Shown here: piece after piece, positions 15,755 to 24,194 of the stretch
Layout: the number at the start of each line of letters is the position of its first letter
Numbering within the stretch: the stretch's first letter is position 1
Assembly (NCBI RefSeq): GCF_902498195.1
Contig: NZ_CABVIY010000007.1
Span: 1 to 64,000 of the forward strand
Source: Pseudomonas fluorescens
GTDB taxonomy: Bacteria > Pseudomonadota > Gammaproteobacteria > Pseudomonadales > Pseudomonadaceae
DNA: 64,000 nucleotides
Direction of reading: 5' to 3'
Translations under genes and position numbers: made by a program
Notes under the pieces: generated by a model
Told to the model about the DNA's origin: nothing
The model's database searches: none
The model's input: the letters and a program-made list of their open reading frames with translations, nothing else

Positions 15755-16525
15755 TTAGAACCCCGGCGCAATCTGCCCTTTGTAGCGCGTCAGGATGAAC
15801 TGGCGCACATCATCGGAATTCAGCGCCTTGGCCAGCTTCTGCAGGCCAGGGTCGTTGATGTTGTCCGGCCGGGCGACGAGGAACTCGATGTACAGGCTCT
15901 TGCCTTTCTCGACGATCAACGCACTGTTGGTGTCGATCCCGGCTTCCAGCGCGTAGTTGGCAAAGACGAACGCCAGGTCCACCTGGCTCACCGAGCGCGC
16001 CAGCAACGCGCCTTCCAGTTCGCGGATTTTCAAGTGTTTCGGGTTTTCGGCGATGTCCCGTTGGGTCGCCAGGGTGTTGCTCGGATCCTTGAGCTTGATC
16101 AGCCCGGCTTCGTGCAGCAGCACCAGCGCGCGACCGGTGTTCACCGGGTCGTTGGGGATCGAAACGGTGGCGCCGTCCTTGAGTTCGGAGATGTTCTTGA
16201 TTTTGGTCGAATAAGCGCCAAACGGCTCGATGTGCACGCCGACCACCGGCACCAGGTCGGTGTGGCGGGTCTTGTTGTAGTCATCGAGGAATGGCCGGTA
16301 CTGGTAATAGTTGGCGTCGAGGTTCTTCAAGGCCAACTGCTGGTTGGGCTGGATGAAATCGGTGAAGACCTTGATGTCCAGGTCCACGCCTTCCTTGGCC
16401 AGGGCCGGTTTGACGAATTCGAGGATTTCCGCGTGCGGCACCGGGGTGGCGCCCACGGTGAGTTTTTCGTTGGCGTGAACGCTCAACGAAATCAAGGCAG
16501 CCAGAACGGCCAGGGTCTTTTTCAT
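15755..16525 (-). CDS. MetQ/NlpA-family substrate-binding protein of a sulfur-compound ABC transporter
   Basis: 256 residues. The signal peptide MKKTLAVLAALISLSVHANE ends without a lipobox cysteine, so unlike classic lipoprotein MetQ this should be a soluble periplasmic protein. The mature part follows the NlpA family (LTVGATPVPHAEILEFVKP at the start, VFTDFIQPNQQLALKNLDAN, then FANYALEAGIDTNSALIVEKG). It is last in the operon sfnB-metI-metQ, 81 bp after metI. The cargo may be methionine or another organosulfur compound: context says sulfur starvation, and specificity is not readable. Confidence 0.87.
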   Translation of the reverse strand: MKKTLAVLAALISLSVHANEKLTVGATPVPHAEILEFVKPALAKEGVDLDIKVFTDFIQPNQQLALKNLDANYYQYRPFLDDYNKTRHTDLVPVVGVHIEPFGAYSTKIKNISELKDGATVSIPNDPVNTGRALVLLHEAGLIKLKDPSNTLATQRDIAENPKHLKIRELEGALLARSVSQVDLAFVFANYALEAGIDTNSALIVEKGKSLYIEFLVARPDNINDPGLQKLAKALNSDDVRQFILTRYKGQIAPGF

Positions 16526-16606
16526 GCTGTGCTCCTAGGCAGATTTCAAGTGGCCGTCGTGGGGCGGACGTGGGGCCGTGTTTTTTTGGATGATTGAATC
16601 GAATCG

Positions 16607-17272
16607 TTATCGATGGCTGTAACGCGCCACCAGTCGGTCACCGCTCATTTGCAGGGCCTGGACCAGGACCAGCAACAGCACCACCGTGACCACCATCACG
16701 TCGGTCTGGAATCGTTGATAGCCGTAGCGGATCGCCAGATCCCCCAGGCCGCCGCCACCGATCACCCCGGCCATCGCCGTGTAATCGACCAGCACGATCG
16801 CGGTCACCGTGACCGCCGCCAACAGTCCCCCCCGGGCTTCGGGCAGCAAGGTGTAGCGGATGATTTGCCAGGTGTTGGCACCCATGGCCTGGGTCGCCTC
16901 CACGACGCCGCGATCGACTTCGCGCAAGGCGGTTTCCACCAGCCGCGCGAAGAACGGCGTGCAGCCCACCACCAGCGGCGGAATGGTTCCCGGCACGCCC
17001 AGCGAAGTGCCGACCAGCACGGTGGTCAGGGGAATCAGCACGATCAGCAAAATGATGAACGGCAGCGAACGCAGCATGTTGACGATCACCGACAACACCC
17101 GATAGACCCCGACCGCTTCATGCAACTGGCGCTTGCCGGTGAGGAACAACAACACCCCCAGCGGCAACCCCAGCAGCACGGTGAAACCGAGGGCCGCGCC
17201 GAGCATGCTCAGGGTGTCGAGGCAGGCCTGGCCGATGTCGGCCCAGTAAATGTTCTTGAACCATTCAGCCAT
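16607..17272 (-). CDS. MetI-family ABC transporter permease
   Basis: 221 residues from ATG 17272 (MAEWFKNIYW). GTG 17278 is an alternative that overlaps the sfnB stop. It has about five membrane helices and the permease EAA loop (VDRGVVEATQAMGANTWQIIRYTLLPEA, residues about 130-157), with the family's VTAIVLVDYTAMAGVIGGGGLGDLA-like segment after it. It should form the membrane pore for the MetQ-like protein encoded next. No metN ATPase gene lies in this operon or anywhere else in the window, so the ATPase must be supplied from elsewhere. Confidence 0.88.
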   Translation of the reverse strand: MAEWFKNIYWADIGQACLDTLSMLGAALGFTVLLGLPLGVLLFLTGKRQLHEAVGVYRVLSVIVNMLRSLPFIILLIVLIPLTTVLVGTSLGVPGTIPPLVVGCTPFFARLVETALREVDRGVVEATQAMGANTWQIIRYTLLPEARGGLLAAVTVTAIVLVDYTAMAGVIGGGGLGDLAIRYGYQRFQTDVMVVTVVLLLVLVQALQMSGDRLVARYSHR

Positions 17273-17274
17273 GA

Positions 17275-18489
17275 TCACGACCAGTCGTGGCGCGGCGGTT
17301 TCACGCCGTTGAGCAGCCAGTTGCCGACCACGTGGTACTTCCAGCGCACCGGGTCGTGCAGGGTATGCACCCGGGCGTTGCGCCAGTGACGGTCGAAGTT
17401 GTGCTTCTTCAGGGTCGAGCGGGTGCCGCCGAGTTCGAACAGTTTGTTGGTCGCTTCGATGGCAATTTCAGTGGTCAGCACCTTGGCCTTGGCCACGGCC
17501 AGGGACGCGCGGGCCACGTTGTCTTCATCGGGTGCCGGACGCGCCGCATCCAGGGCGAGGCCGGCCCGTTCGAGCAGGGCTTCGGCCGCTTCCAGGCGAA
17601 TCTCCAGGCCACCGACCTGAATGATGGTCAGCGGGTCTTCGCTGGCGTTGTCCACACCCGCGTCGATCCATGGCCTTGCGAATTGCCGGACGAATGCAAC
17701 GGTGTCGCGCAGCGCCGCGCGGGCGATGCCGGCGTCGATGGCGGCAGTGGTCAACTGGGCGAACGGGCCGGCCAGGGTCGGATTTTCATAGGAGCGATAC
17801 GTCGGGAACAGGTTGAAGGCCGGGACGTGCAGGTCTTCGGCCAGCACGGTGCCGCTGGAGGTGGTGCGCTGCCCGATGCTGTCCCAGTCGTCGACCACCA
17901 CCAGGCCTTGTGTACCGCGCTCGACAAAAGCCAGTTGGCCTTTTTGTTCTTCATCCAGCGCCAGCACCGCCAGCCAGTGGGCGTAGAGCGAACCGGTGCA
18001 ATAACCCTTGCGTCCGTTGATCACGTAACCGTCGCCGTATGGACGGAGGGTCGCCTGAATGTCCTGCACGTTTTTGCCACCGGTTTCCGACAAGGCATTG
18101 GCAAACCGGTGGCCTTGCAGCGCCAGCGCGAAGAAATGCGCTTGCTGTTGCGGCGTGCCTTGCAGGCGGATGTCTTCCAGCAGGCAGTAGTGGTTTTGCG
18201 GGATCTGCCCCAGGGACGGATCCGCCGCCGAGATGATCGCGATGACCTGCGCCAGCACCGCATAGGACACCTGCGCGCCGCCGAATGCCTTCGGCACGGT
18301 GATGCCCCACAGACCGCTGTTGGAATACAGGTCGACGATCTCTGCGGGTACCTGGCGGGTGCGGTCGCGCTCGGCGTCCTGTTCCAGCAGGACGGCGGCC
18401 ACGTGCTCCGCGACACGCAGGGCTTCGGCTTCGTCGGCGATGCGATGGGCGGCCGGTGGGTTGATCGGATAGACGGCAGACTGGGACAT
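17275..18489 (-). CDS. sfnB: SfnB-family sulfur-acquisition oxidoreductase
   Basis: 404 residues with the acyl-CoA dehydrogenase fold, related to MsuC and DszC. N-terminal helices (VAAVLLEQDAERDRTRQVPAEIVDL), middle domain with ALSETGGKNVQDIQATL and SIGQRTTSSGTV, and a C-terminal helical bundle with FELGGTRSTLKKHNFDRHWRN near the end. SfnB proteins are flavin-dependent enzymes induced on organosulfur compounds such as dimethylsulfone. The precise reaction is not established. It is first in an operon with metI and metQ, behind a sigma-54 promoter at 18524-18539, which ties it to SfnR. Confidence 0.87.
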   Translation of the reverse strand: MSQSAVYPINPPAAHRIADEAEALRVAEHVAAVLLEQDAERDRTRQVPAEIVDLYSNSGLWGITVPKAFGGAQVSYAVLAQVIAIISAADPSLGQIPQNHYCLLEDIRLQGTPQQQAHFFALALQGHRFANALSETGGKNVQDIQATLRPYGDGYVINGRKGYCTGSLYAHWLAVLALDEEQKGQLAFVERGTQGLVVVDDWDSIGQRTTSSGTVLAEDLHVPAFNLFPTYRSYENPTLAGPFAQLTTAAIDAGIARAALRDTVAFVRQFARPWIDAGVDNASEDPLTIIQVGGLEIRLEAAEALLERAGLALDAARPAPDEDNVARASLAVAKAKVLTTEIAIEATNKLFELGGTRSTLKKHNFDRHWRNARVHTLHDPVRWKYHVVGNWLLNGVKPPRHDWS

Positions 18490-18523
18490 ACAGGACTCTC
18501 GATAGCGTGTTTATCGCTGGTCT

Positions 18524-18539
18524 TGCAGCTTCTGTGCCT
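18524..18539 (-). promoter_or_regulatory. Sigma-54 promoter of the sfnB-metI-metQ operon
   Basis: Minus-strand AGGCACAGAAGCTGCA fits the -24/-12 consensus (TGGCAC-N5-TTGCA) with the invariant GG and GC at exact spacing. It lies 35 bases upstream of the sfnB start. The presence of sfnR 4 kb away makes SfnR the likely activator. Confidence 0.8.
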
Positions 18540-18653
18540 GACGGCCCGAGCCCCTGTTTTCGGGTGAATCGGGCGGAAAATGCCGGGTTCTGGATGAGAA
18601 AGCCGAGCAATCTGTTGCTTCACTGTTGATGGCTGAACACTGGCTGATCCCCC

Positions 18654-18745
18654 CTGTAGGAGCTGCCGCAGGCTGCGATCTTTTGTGAACTTGCCAAATG
18701 TTGAAGATCAAAATCTAAAGATCGCAGCCTCCGGCAGCTCCTACA
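18654..18745. repeat. REPIN, TGTAGGAGCTGC type
   Basis: Inverted pair CTGTAGGAGCTGCCGCAGGC... and ...CCGGCAGCTCCTACA around a 34-base centre, between the divergent sfnB and VOC genes. The rest of this 310-bp gap (18490-18799) holds the sfnB sigma-54 promoter and nothing else I can recognise. Confidence 0.88.
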
Positions 18746-18799
18746 ATCATTCGGCTGGAGGGCGATCTTCAACTCACAACAAAATCAGGGAGACCGATC

Positions 18800-19258
18800 A
18801 TGAGCGTCAAACCTATTCCAGAGGGTTACCACAGCATCACCCCGTACCTGGGCATTGCCAAAGCCGCCGAAGCCATCGAGTTCTACAAAAAAGCCTTCGG
18901 TGCCATCGAAGTCATGCGCCTGTCCATGCCCGATGGCGGTATCGGCCACGCCGAACTGCGCATCGGCGACTGCCCGATCATGCTCGGCACCCCCTGCGAT
19001 CAAGGGCCGTTGAGCAATCCGGACCAATCGCCGTCGGTGGGCCTGCATTTGTATGTGACCGATGTCGACAGGTCTTATCAACAGGCGATTGCCGCAGGCG
19101 GCATCGTGGTGTCGCAGGTCAAGGATCAGTTTTATGGCGACCGTTCCGGGACACTGAAAGACCCCTATGGCCATTTGTGGTTTTTGGCCACGCGCAAGGA
19201 AGACCTGACCCAGGAGCAGATCGAGCAGCGGGCCAGGGAGATGTTTCAGCAGGGTTGA
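18800..19258 (+). CDS. VOC-superfamily protein (PhnB/glyoxalase-like)
   Basis: 152 residues from ATG 18800 (MSVKPIPEGYHSITPYLGI), with AGGGAG just upstream. Two beta-alpha-beta-beta-beta modules: first with AAEAIEFYKKAFGAIEVMRL (about 19-38), second with LHLYVTDVDRSYQQAIAAGG and the closing DRSGTLKDPYGHLWFLAT (about 117-134), a pattern seen in PhnB-like proteins. Members are metal-dependent lyases, dioxygenases or drug-binding proteins. Function here is not readable. It appears to be a single gene between two REPINs. Confidence 0.85.
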   Translation: MSVKPIPEGYHSITPYLGIAKAAEAIEFYKKAFGAIEVMRLSMPDGGIGHAELRIGDCPIMLGTPCDQGPLSNPDQSPSVGLHLYVTDVDRSYQQAIAAGGIVVSQVKDQFYGDRSGTLKDPYGHLWFLATRKEDLTQEQIEQRAREMFQQG

Positions 19259-19283
19259 GATCTTGAGTGAATGTCAGGGCCTC

Positions 19284-19347
19284 TTCGCGAGCAAGCCCGC
19301 TCCCACAGGCGTACGAGTTCCAATGTGGGAGCGGGCTTGCTCGCGAA
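19284..19347. repeat. REPIN, GTGGGAGCGGGC type
   Basis: Inverted pair TTCGCGAGCAAGCCCGCTCC... and ...GGAGCGGGCTTGCTCGCGAA, about 64 bp, between the VOC gene and the dehalogenase-like gene. Confidence 0.9.
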
Positions 19348-19471
19348 GGGGCCTGAAAAGGCACCACCTGCCTCCTTGAACACAGTTCGTGAACAATCAC
19401 ACCACACCCTGTGGCTTGCCCTCACCGCCCACCCCTTTCAGGATGCACACACCCACAACAAGGAGACCTCC

Positions 19472-20347
19472 ATGTTTGCCGGATTCCTGAAAGACCAGCG
19501 CCACGTCAACGGTGTGGACATCGCCTGCCGTATCGGCGGCAGCGGCCCGGGCCTGCTGTTGCTGCACGGTCACCCGCAGACCCATGTCATCTGGCACAAG
19601 GTTGCCGAACAACTGGCCGAACACTTCACCGTGGTCGCCGCGGACCTGCGCGGTTATGGCGACAGCAGCAAGCCACCCGCCGATGACCGGCACAGCCACT
19701 ATGCCAAGCGCGAAATGGCCAGGGATAACGTCGAACTGATGCAGTCCCTCGGTTTCGAGCGTTTCTCGGTGCTGGCCCATGACCGGGGCGCCCGGGTTGC
19801 CCATCGCCTGGCGCTGGACCATCCGGAGGCCGTGCAGCGCATGGTGCTGCTCGACATCGCGCCCACCCTGTCGATGTACGCGCAGACCAACGAAGCCTTT
19901 GCCCGCGCGTACTGGCACTGGTTCTTCCTGATCCGCCCGGCGCCCTTGCCGGAAACCCTGATTGAAGCCGACCCCGAAGCCTACCTGCGCAGCGTGATGG
20001 GCAGCCGCAGCGCCGGGCTCAAACCCTTTACCCCCGAGGCCTTTGCTGAATACCTGCGCTGCCTGAAACTGCCGGGCGCCGCCCGGGGCATCTGCGAGGA
20101 TTACCGCGCCAGCGCCAGCCTCGATCTGGAGCATGACCGCGCCGACATCGACGCCGGTCATCAACTGAATCTGCCATTGCTGGTGCTGTGGGGCGCCGAA
20201 GGCACGGTCGGGCGCTGCTTCGAGCCGCTCAAGGAATGGCAGCAGGTGGCCACCGACGTGCGTGGCAAGGCATTGCCCGCCGGCCATTACATCGCCGAAG
20301 AAGCCCCCGGGCTGCTGCTCGCCGAAGTGCTGGATTTCCTGCGCTGA
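19472..20347 (+). CDS. Haloacetate (fluoroacetate) dehalogenase-like alpha/beta hydrolase
   Basis: 291 residues from ATG 19472, with AAGGAGA upstream. Alpha/beta hydrolase core: HGHPQTHVIWHKV (oxyanion region), nucleophile Asp in AHDRGARVAHRLALDHP, and catalytic His in PAGHYIAEE near the end. The nucleophile motif H-D-R-G with a following Arg, plus the segment RAYWHWFFLIRPAPLPE (the His-Trp pair that holds the halide in fluoroacetate dehalogenases), points to dehalogenation of 2-haloacids rather than ester hydrolysis. Such an enzyme would convert haloacetate to glycolate and halide in the cytosol. Actual substrate untested. Confidence 0.82.
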   Translation: MFAGFLKDQRHVNGVDIACRIGGSGPGLLLLHGHPQTHVIWHKVAEQLAEHFTVVAADLRGYGDSSKPPADDRHSHYAKREMARDNVELMQSLGFERFSVLAHDRGARVAHRLALDHPEAVQRMVLLDIAPTLSMYAQTNEAFARAYWHWFFLIRPAPLPETLIEADPEAYLRSVMGSRSAGLKPFTPEAFAEYLRCLKLPGAARGICEDYRASASLDLEHDRADIDAGHQLNLPLLVLWGAEGTVGRCFEPLKEWQQVATDVRGKALPAGHYIAEEAPGLLLAEVLDFLR

Positions 20348-20461
20348 AGTTCCCCGTCACCGGTTGAATCCGCTTCCTCCGCCGGCTATCAGTAGCCCGT
20401 GGGGGCTCGCCATGCCTTGGCAAAAATCCGCTTTCACGGAACACGAAACATTTTCTTTCAT

Positions 20462-20476
20462 ATCCCGCTTCGGGAT
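20462..20476 (+). terminator. Small hairpin in the metal-operon upstream region
   Basis: ATCCCG-CTT-CGGGAT forms a 6-bp stem with a 3-base loop 115 bases after the dehalogenase stop and 128 bases before the PepSY gene. A weak terminator or leader hairpin is possible, but there is no long T run, so the call is tentative. I see no Zur-like palindrome in this 257-bp gap. Confidence 0.3.
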
Positions 20477-20604
20477 TTCCGATGCTCATCCGTCCTATAT
20501 AGATGCAGTCCTGTCGCGTCGGCAAAAGCCACGACCGGACATTCATTGACCTCAACGCTGCGAAGCCCGTAGCAGAGGCCTTCCCATCGAAAAGACCCTT
20601 GATC

Positions 20605-21798
20605 ATGTCGAAGAAATCCCGCTCCAAACTCTGGTTTCTGGTCCATAGCTGGCTGGCGCTGCCGATCTGGTTTTTCGTCCTGATCGTCTGCGTAACCGGC
20701 ACGCTGGCAGTGGTCAGCCAGGAAATCGTCTGGCTGGCCAACCCGCAAATGCGCGCCAGCCAGCCCTCGGACGATGCACCACGCCTCAACTACGACCAGA
20801 TCGTCGCCGCGATCAAAAAGGCAGAACCCGACACACTGGTCGAGGGCATCAATCGTCCCGACGAGTCGCACTTTGCCCTCGATGTGAATGTCAGCTACCC
20901 CGACGGTCGTTCGGTGGTGGTGTACGTCAACCCGTACACCGGCGAGATCCAGGGCCCGGCGCCGCAGTTCAATTTCCAGGCATTCACCCGCGCCCTGCAT
21001 GGCTGGTGGCTGGTACCGTTCACCAATGGCTACAGCTGGGGCTGGTACCTGGTGTCGTTCCTCAGCCTGCCGCTGCTGGCATCGCTAGTGACCGGGCTGG
21101 TGGTGTACAAGCGTTTCTGGAAAGGCTTCTTGCGCCCGACCCTGCGCATCCGTCACGGCGCGCGGATTTTCTGGGGCGATTTCCACCGGCTGAGCGGCAT
21201 CTGGTCGATCTGGTTCATTGCGGTGATTTCCGTGACCAGCACCTGGTTCCTGATCGAAGCGTTCATGTTCGATAACCAGATTTCCATCTCCACCGCCCCG
21301 GTGGCTGCCGTGGTCCCCCGGGAAAGCGTACCGCTCACCGCCGACGGCTCGCCGGCACCGATGATCAGCCTGGACGCCGCGATCCAACGGGCCAAGGAAC
21401 GCATTTCCGGCCTCGACGAAAGCTTTGTCAGCCTGCCCGCCAACGCCTACAGCTACCTGTCGGTCGGGGGGCGCAGCTGGTATCCGTTGATGTACCAGAC
21501 CGCCGACATCAACCCCTACACCGGCGAAATCGCCGCCACGCGCCTGTTGTCGGACCGCTCGGGCCTGGAGTTCGTGACCGAATCCATGCGCCCGCTGCAC
21601 ACCGGTGATTTCGGCGGGCTCTGGATCAAGTTGATCTGGTTCTTCTTCGGCCTGCTGCTGAGCATGATGGTCCTCAGTGGCCTGTTGATCTGGACCAAGC
21701 GCACCGCCCTGGCCACGGCCAACGCGTTCAAGCGCAGCCAAAAAGCGCCCCGAGGCCAGACAGCACCGCGAGTTGAAGCGTCGGAGGTCAGCCAATGA
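20605..21798 (+). CDS. PepSY-domain membrane protein (PepSY-TM, possible metal reductase)
   Basis: 397 residues from ATG 20605 (MSKKSRSKLWFLVHSW). Four membrane helices: about residues 9-31, 140-170, 190-220 and 335-360. Large periplasmic loops hold PepSY-like repeats (VYVNPYTGEIQGPAP about 110-124, and INPYTGEIAATRLLS about 300-314). PepSY-TM proteins sit in siderophore and metal-uptake operons, and some reduce the metal during import. Conserved His residues at helix ends (H14, and FHRLSG about 192) could hold haem, but this is inference. It is first of an eight-gene operon, and its stop overlaps the next start (ATGA). Confidence 0.85.
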   Translation: MSKKSRSKLWFLVHSWLALPIWFFVLIVCVTGTLAVVSQEIVWLANPQMRASQPSDDAPRLNYDQIVAAIKKAEPDTLVEGINRPDESHFALDVNVSYPDGRSVVVYVNPYTGEIQGPAPQFNFQAFTRALHGWWLVPFTNGYSWGWYLVSFLSLPLLASLVTGLVVYKRFWKGFLRPTLRIRHGARIFWGDFHRLSGIWSIWFIAVISVTSTWFLIEAFMFDNQISISTAPVAAVVPRESVPLTADGSPAPMISLDAAIQRAKERISGLDESFVSLPANAYSYLSVGGRSWYPLMYQTADINPYTGEIAATRLLSDRSGLEFVTESMRPLHTGDFGGLWIKLIWFFFGLLLSMMVLSGLLIWTKRTALATANAFKRSQKAPRGQTAPRVEASEVSQ

Positions 21799-22337
21799 GC
21801 CAGGTCGCCACTCAAGCAACGCCCTCGAAACTGAGCCGTTTCTGGCACAAATGGCGTTTCCACATCAATGTTCTGCTGTTGCTGGTGCCGCTGGGCTTCA
21901 TGCCCAAGTACTTCGCCGACGCCGCACTGTTTCGGGGTGATACCGGGTTGGGCGAACGGGAGGTTGGCGAGGTTCGGGTCGGCCCCTGGAGTGTGCGCCT
22001 GGCTGAATTGCGCAACGAAGCACCGCGGCTCGATGGCCCCGCCGGCTATATGAAAAGCTTCAACGCGGCGCTGTGTGACAGCTGCCGCGAACAGGTCAAG
22101 GCCACTTACCTGCGCATCGGCAAACCCCGCAGCCTGCGCGCCGCCGGGGTGATTTTCTTCGGCACGCCGTACCGCATGGGCGCCATGTTGCCGGTCCCGG
22201 AAAAAACCAAGGCCGACGCTGAACTGTGGATCACCATGGAAGGCTGGGATGGCTCCATGCATCAGGCCTCCATTCCTTTGAGCCAGGCCTCCCCCGCCAC
22301 CCTCGCCTGGCTGTCCACTCAAGGAGGCAAACCATGA
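21795..22337 (+). CDS. Membrane-anchored protein of unknown function with a CxxC motif
   Basis: 180 residues. One N-terminal membrane helix (about 24-42, FHINVLLLLVPLGFMPKYF) anchors a periplasmic domain that contains ALCDSCREQVKATYLRIG (C93 and C96, approximate), a C-x2-C pair suited to disulfide exchange or metal binding. I do not recognise a family with known function. Homologues are, as I recall, sometimes labelled thiamine-pyrophosphate-binding, but I see no TPP motif. It overlaps the gene before it by four bases and the next by four, so it is made with the metal transporter. Confidence 0.75.
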   Translation: MSQVATQATPSKLSRFWHKWRFHINVLLLLVPLGFMPKYFADAALFRGDTGLGEREVGEVRVGPWSVRLAELRNEAPRLDGPAGYMKSFNAALCDSCREQVKATYLRIGKPRSLRAAGVIFFGTPYRMGAMLPVPEKTKADAELWITMEGWDGSMHQASIPLSQASPATLAWLSTQGGKP

Positions 22338-22663
22338 TCAACCTGACTCGCCCGCTGAGCGCCGCATTGCTGGTGCTCTGCGCCGGTTTCAGCGCCAGCG
22401 CCCTGGCCCATAACCCGATGTGCGAATGCAAGGCCATCGATGCCGAGCAGATCAAATGCACCGGTGGCTTCTCCGACGGCAGCGGCGCGCCGGGGGTGAC
22501 GCTGGATGTGATCGGCTACGACGAAACCATCCTCGTGCCGGGCAAGCTCGGCGCCGACTCGACACTGACCTTCAAGAAGCCCGGCGCCGAGTTTTATGTG
22601 CTGTTTGACGCCGGCCCCGGCCACGTCGTCGAGATCGACCAGGCGGACATCGAAGCGCCATGA
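22334..22663 (+). CDS. Small secreted protein of unknown function, possible metal chaperone
   Basis: 109 residues from ATG 22334, behind a strong AAGGAGG. A signal peptide runs to about residue 25 (ends SASALA), leaving a mature protein starting HNPMCECKAIDAEQIKC: a His and three Cys within 17 residues at the very N-terminus, which looks like a metal site. The rest resembles a beta-sandwich (VTLDVIGYDETILVPGKLG). It overlaps both neighbours in ATGA junctions. A role in passing metal to the ABC binding protein is plausible from position only. Confidence 0.72.
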   Translation: MINLTRPLSAALLVLCAGFSASALAHNPMCECKAIDAEQIKCTGGFSDGSGAPGVTLDVIGYDETILVPGKLGADSTLTFKKPGAEFYVLFDAGPGHVVEIDQADIEAP

Positions 22664-23232
22664 GCCATCCAACCACACAAGTCGTCCGCCCGGCCGGTGC
22701 CGGCCATGAAACCCTCAATGTGTTGCTGTTGTGCCTGATGATCCTGTCGATCGCCGGCTCGGTGGTTGCCTGGCGTCACGAACCGCAGGACGTAACCCAC
22801 CTCACCAGCCATCAACTGGATGCCCGCCGCGACCTGAGCGCTGCCGAGCAGGGCATCTACGCCGACCTGCGGGTGACGCTGGATGAAATCCATCTGTTGC
22901 GTCAGGAGCATCACACCCTGCCGACGCCTGAATCCCTCGCCGATGAGGGGTTCGCGCCCTTCGCCCAGGACGCCAGCTCGGTGAGTCGGGGTGGTCATGC
23001 CTGGCAGTTGCTGGTGGACAAGGCGTATTTCGGACAGAGCCAGGCGCCCACCGTGGCGGGGTCGTTCTTGATGCGCCTGACCGCGGACGACGAGGCGCCG
23101 GACATCTGGCTGAACCGCGCCGAAGCGCTCAAGGCCCCGGCCGATCTCACCGATGTCGCCCTCGAAAGCGCCGGCTGGCAGCAGATCGTCGCGCAATTCG
23201 ATGCCGGCGTGACCCGCCAGCACCGGCACTGA
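22660..23232 (+). CDS. DUF6162-like membrane-anchored protein
   Basis: 190 residues. One membrane helix near the N-terminus (about 18-37, TLNVLLLCLMILSIAGSVVAW), then a periplasmic part with acidic and His residues (LLRQEHHTLPTPESL) and a His-rich end, RQHRH. I recall this family as DUF6162, found next to metal ABC transporters in pseudomonads. No function is known. It is translationally coupled to the gene before it (ATGA) and sits 35 bp ahead of the binding-protein gene. Confidence 0.7.
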   Translation: MSHPTTQVVRPAGAGHETLNVLLLCLMILSIAGSVVAWRHEPQDVTHLTSHQLDARRDLSAAEQGIYADLRVTLDEIHLLRQEHHTLPTPESLADEGFAPFAQDASSVSRGGHAWQLLVDKAYFGQSQAPTVAGSFLMRLTADDEAPDIWLNRAEALKAPADLTDVALESAGWQQIVAQFDAGVTRQHRH

Positions 23233-23267
23233 ACCCTCGCCTTCACCCGAGAGAAGACCGCTTTCCC

Positions 23268-24194
23268 ATGCCCATTTCATCTCTACGCTCTGTTCTGCGC
23301 CCTATGCTGGTCGGCCTGCTGGCCTGCCTGCTGACACCCCTGGCCAGTGCCGACGAGGCCAAGCGCCTGCGCATCGGCATCACCCTGCACCCTTATTACA
23401 GCTACGTGGCCAACATCGTCGGTGACAAGGCCGAGGTGGTGCCGCTGATTCCGGCGGGCTTCAACCCTCACGCCTACGAGCCACGGGCCGAGGACATCAA
23501 GCGCATCAGCGGGCTGGATGTGATCGTGCTCAACGGCGTCGGTCATGACGACTTCGCCGACCGCATGATCGCCGCCAGCGAAACCCCGGACGTCAAGGTC
23601 ATCGAGGCCAACGAAAACGTGCCGCTGCTGGCCGCCACCGGGGTGGCCGCTCGCGGCGCCGGCAAGGTGGTCAACCCGCACACCTTCCTGTCGATCAGTG
23701 CCTCGATTGCCCAGGTCAACAACATCGCCCGGGAGCTGGGCAAGCTCGATCCGGCCAATGCCAAGGCCTACACCGAGAACGCCCGTGCCTACGGCAAACG
23801 CCTGCGCAAGATGCGCGCCGACGCCCTGGCCAAACTGACCCAGGCACCGAACGCCGAGCTGCGCGTGGCCACGGTGCACGCGGCCTACGACTACCTGCTG
23901 CGTGAGTTCGGCCTGGAAGTGACGGCCGTGGTCGAACCGGCCCACGGCATCGAGCCGAGCCCGAGCCAGCTGAAAAAAACCATCGACCAGCTGCGTGAAC
24001 TGGACGTGAAGGTAATCTTCTCGGAGATGGACTTCCCGTCCACCTACGTCGACACCATCCAGCGCGAGTCCGGGGTCAAGCTGTATCCGCTGTCGCACAT
24101 TTCCTACGGCGAATACACCGCCGATAAATACGAAAAGGAAATGACCGGCAACCTCAACACCGTGGTGCGGGCGATCCAGGAGTCGGGGGCATGA
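23268..24194 (+). CDS. Metal ABC transporter substrate-binding protein (ZnuA-like, cluster A-I)
   Basis: 308 residues with a signal peptide ending near residue 28 (LASADE). Metal ligands of the ZnuA/TroA fold are in place: His in AGFNPHAYEP (about 67), His in VVNPHTFLS (about 142), His in TVHAAYDYLL, and Glu/Asp in FSEMDFPSTY. There is no long His-rich loop as in many zinc-specific ZnuA, so zinc or manganese are both possible. It captures the metal in the periplasm for the ATPase and permease encoded next. Its TGA overlaps the ATPase ATG. Confidence 0.88.
   Translation: MPISSLRSVLRPMLVGLLACLLTPLASADEAKRLRIGITLHPYYSYVANIVGDKAEVVPLIPAGFNPHAYEPRAEDIKRISGLDVIVLNGVGHDDFADRMIAASETPDVKVIEANENVPLLAATGVAARGAGKVVNPHTFLSISASIAQVNNIARELGKLDPANAKAYTENARAYGKRLRKMRADALAKLTQAPNAELRVATVHAAYDYLLREFGLEVTAVVEPAHGIEPSPSQLKKTIDQLRELDVKVIFSEMDFPSTYVDTIQRESGVKLYPLSHISYGEYTADKYEKEMTGNLNTVVRAIQESGA

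Noticed and set aside
20348..20604. A Zur or Fur operator upstream of the metal operon
   Set aside because: I looked for GATAATGATAATCATTATC-like and GTTATA-N2-TATAAC-like dyads and found none convincing, so no regulator is assigned.
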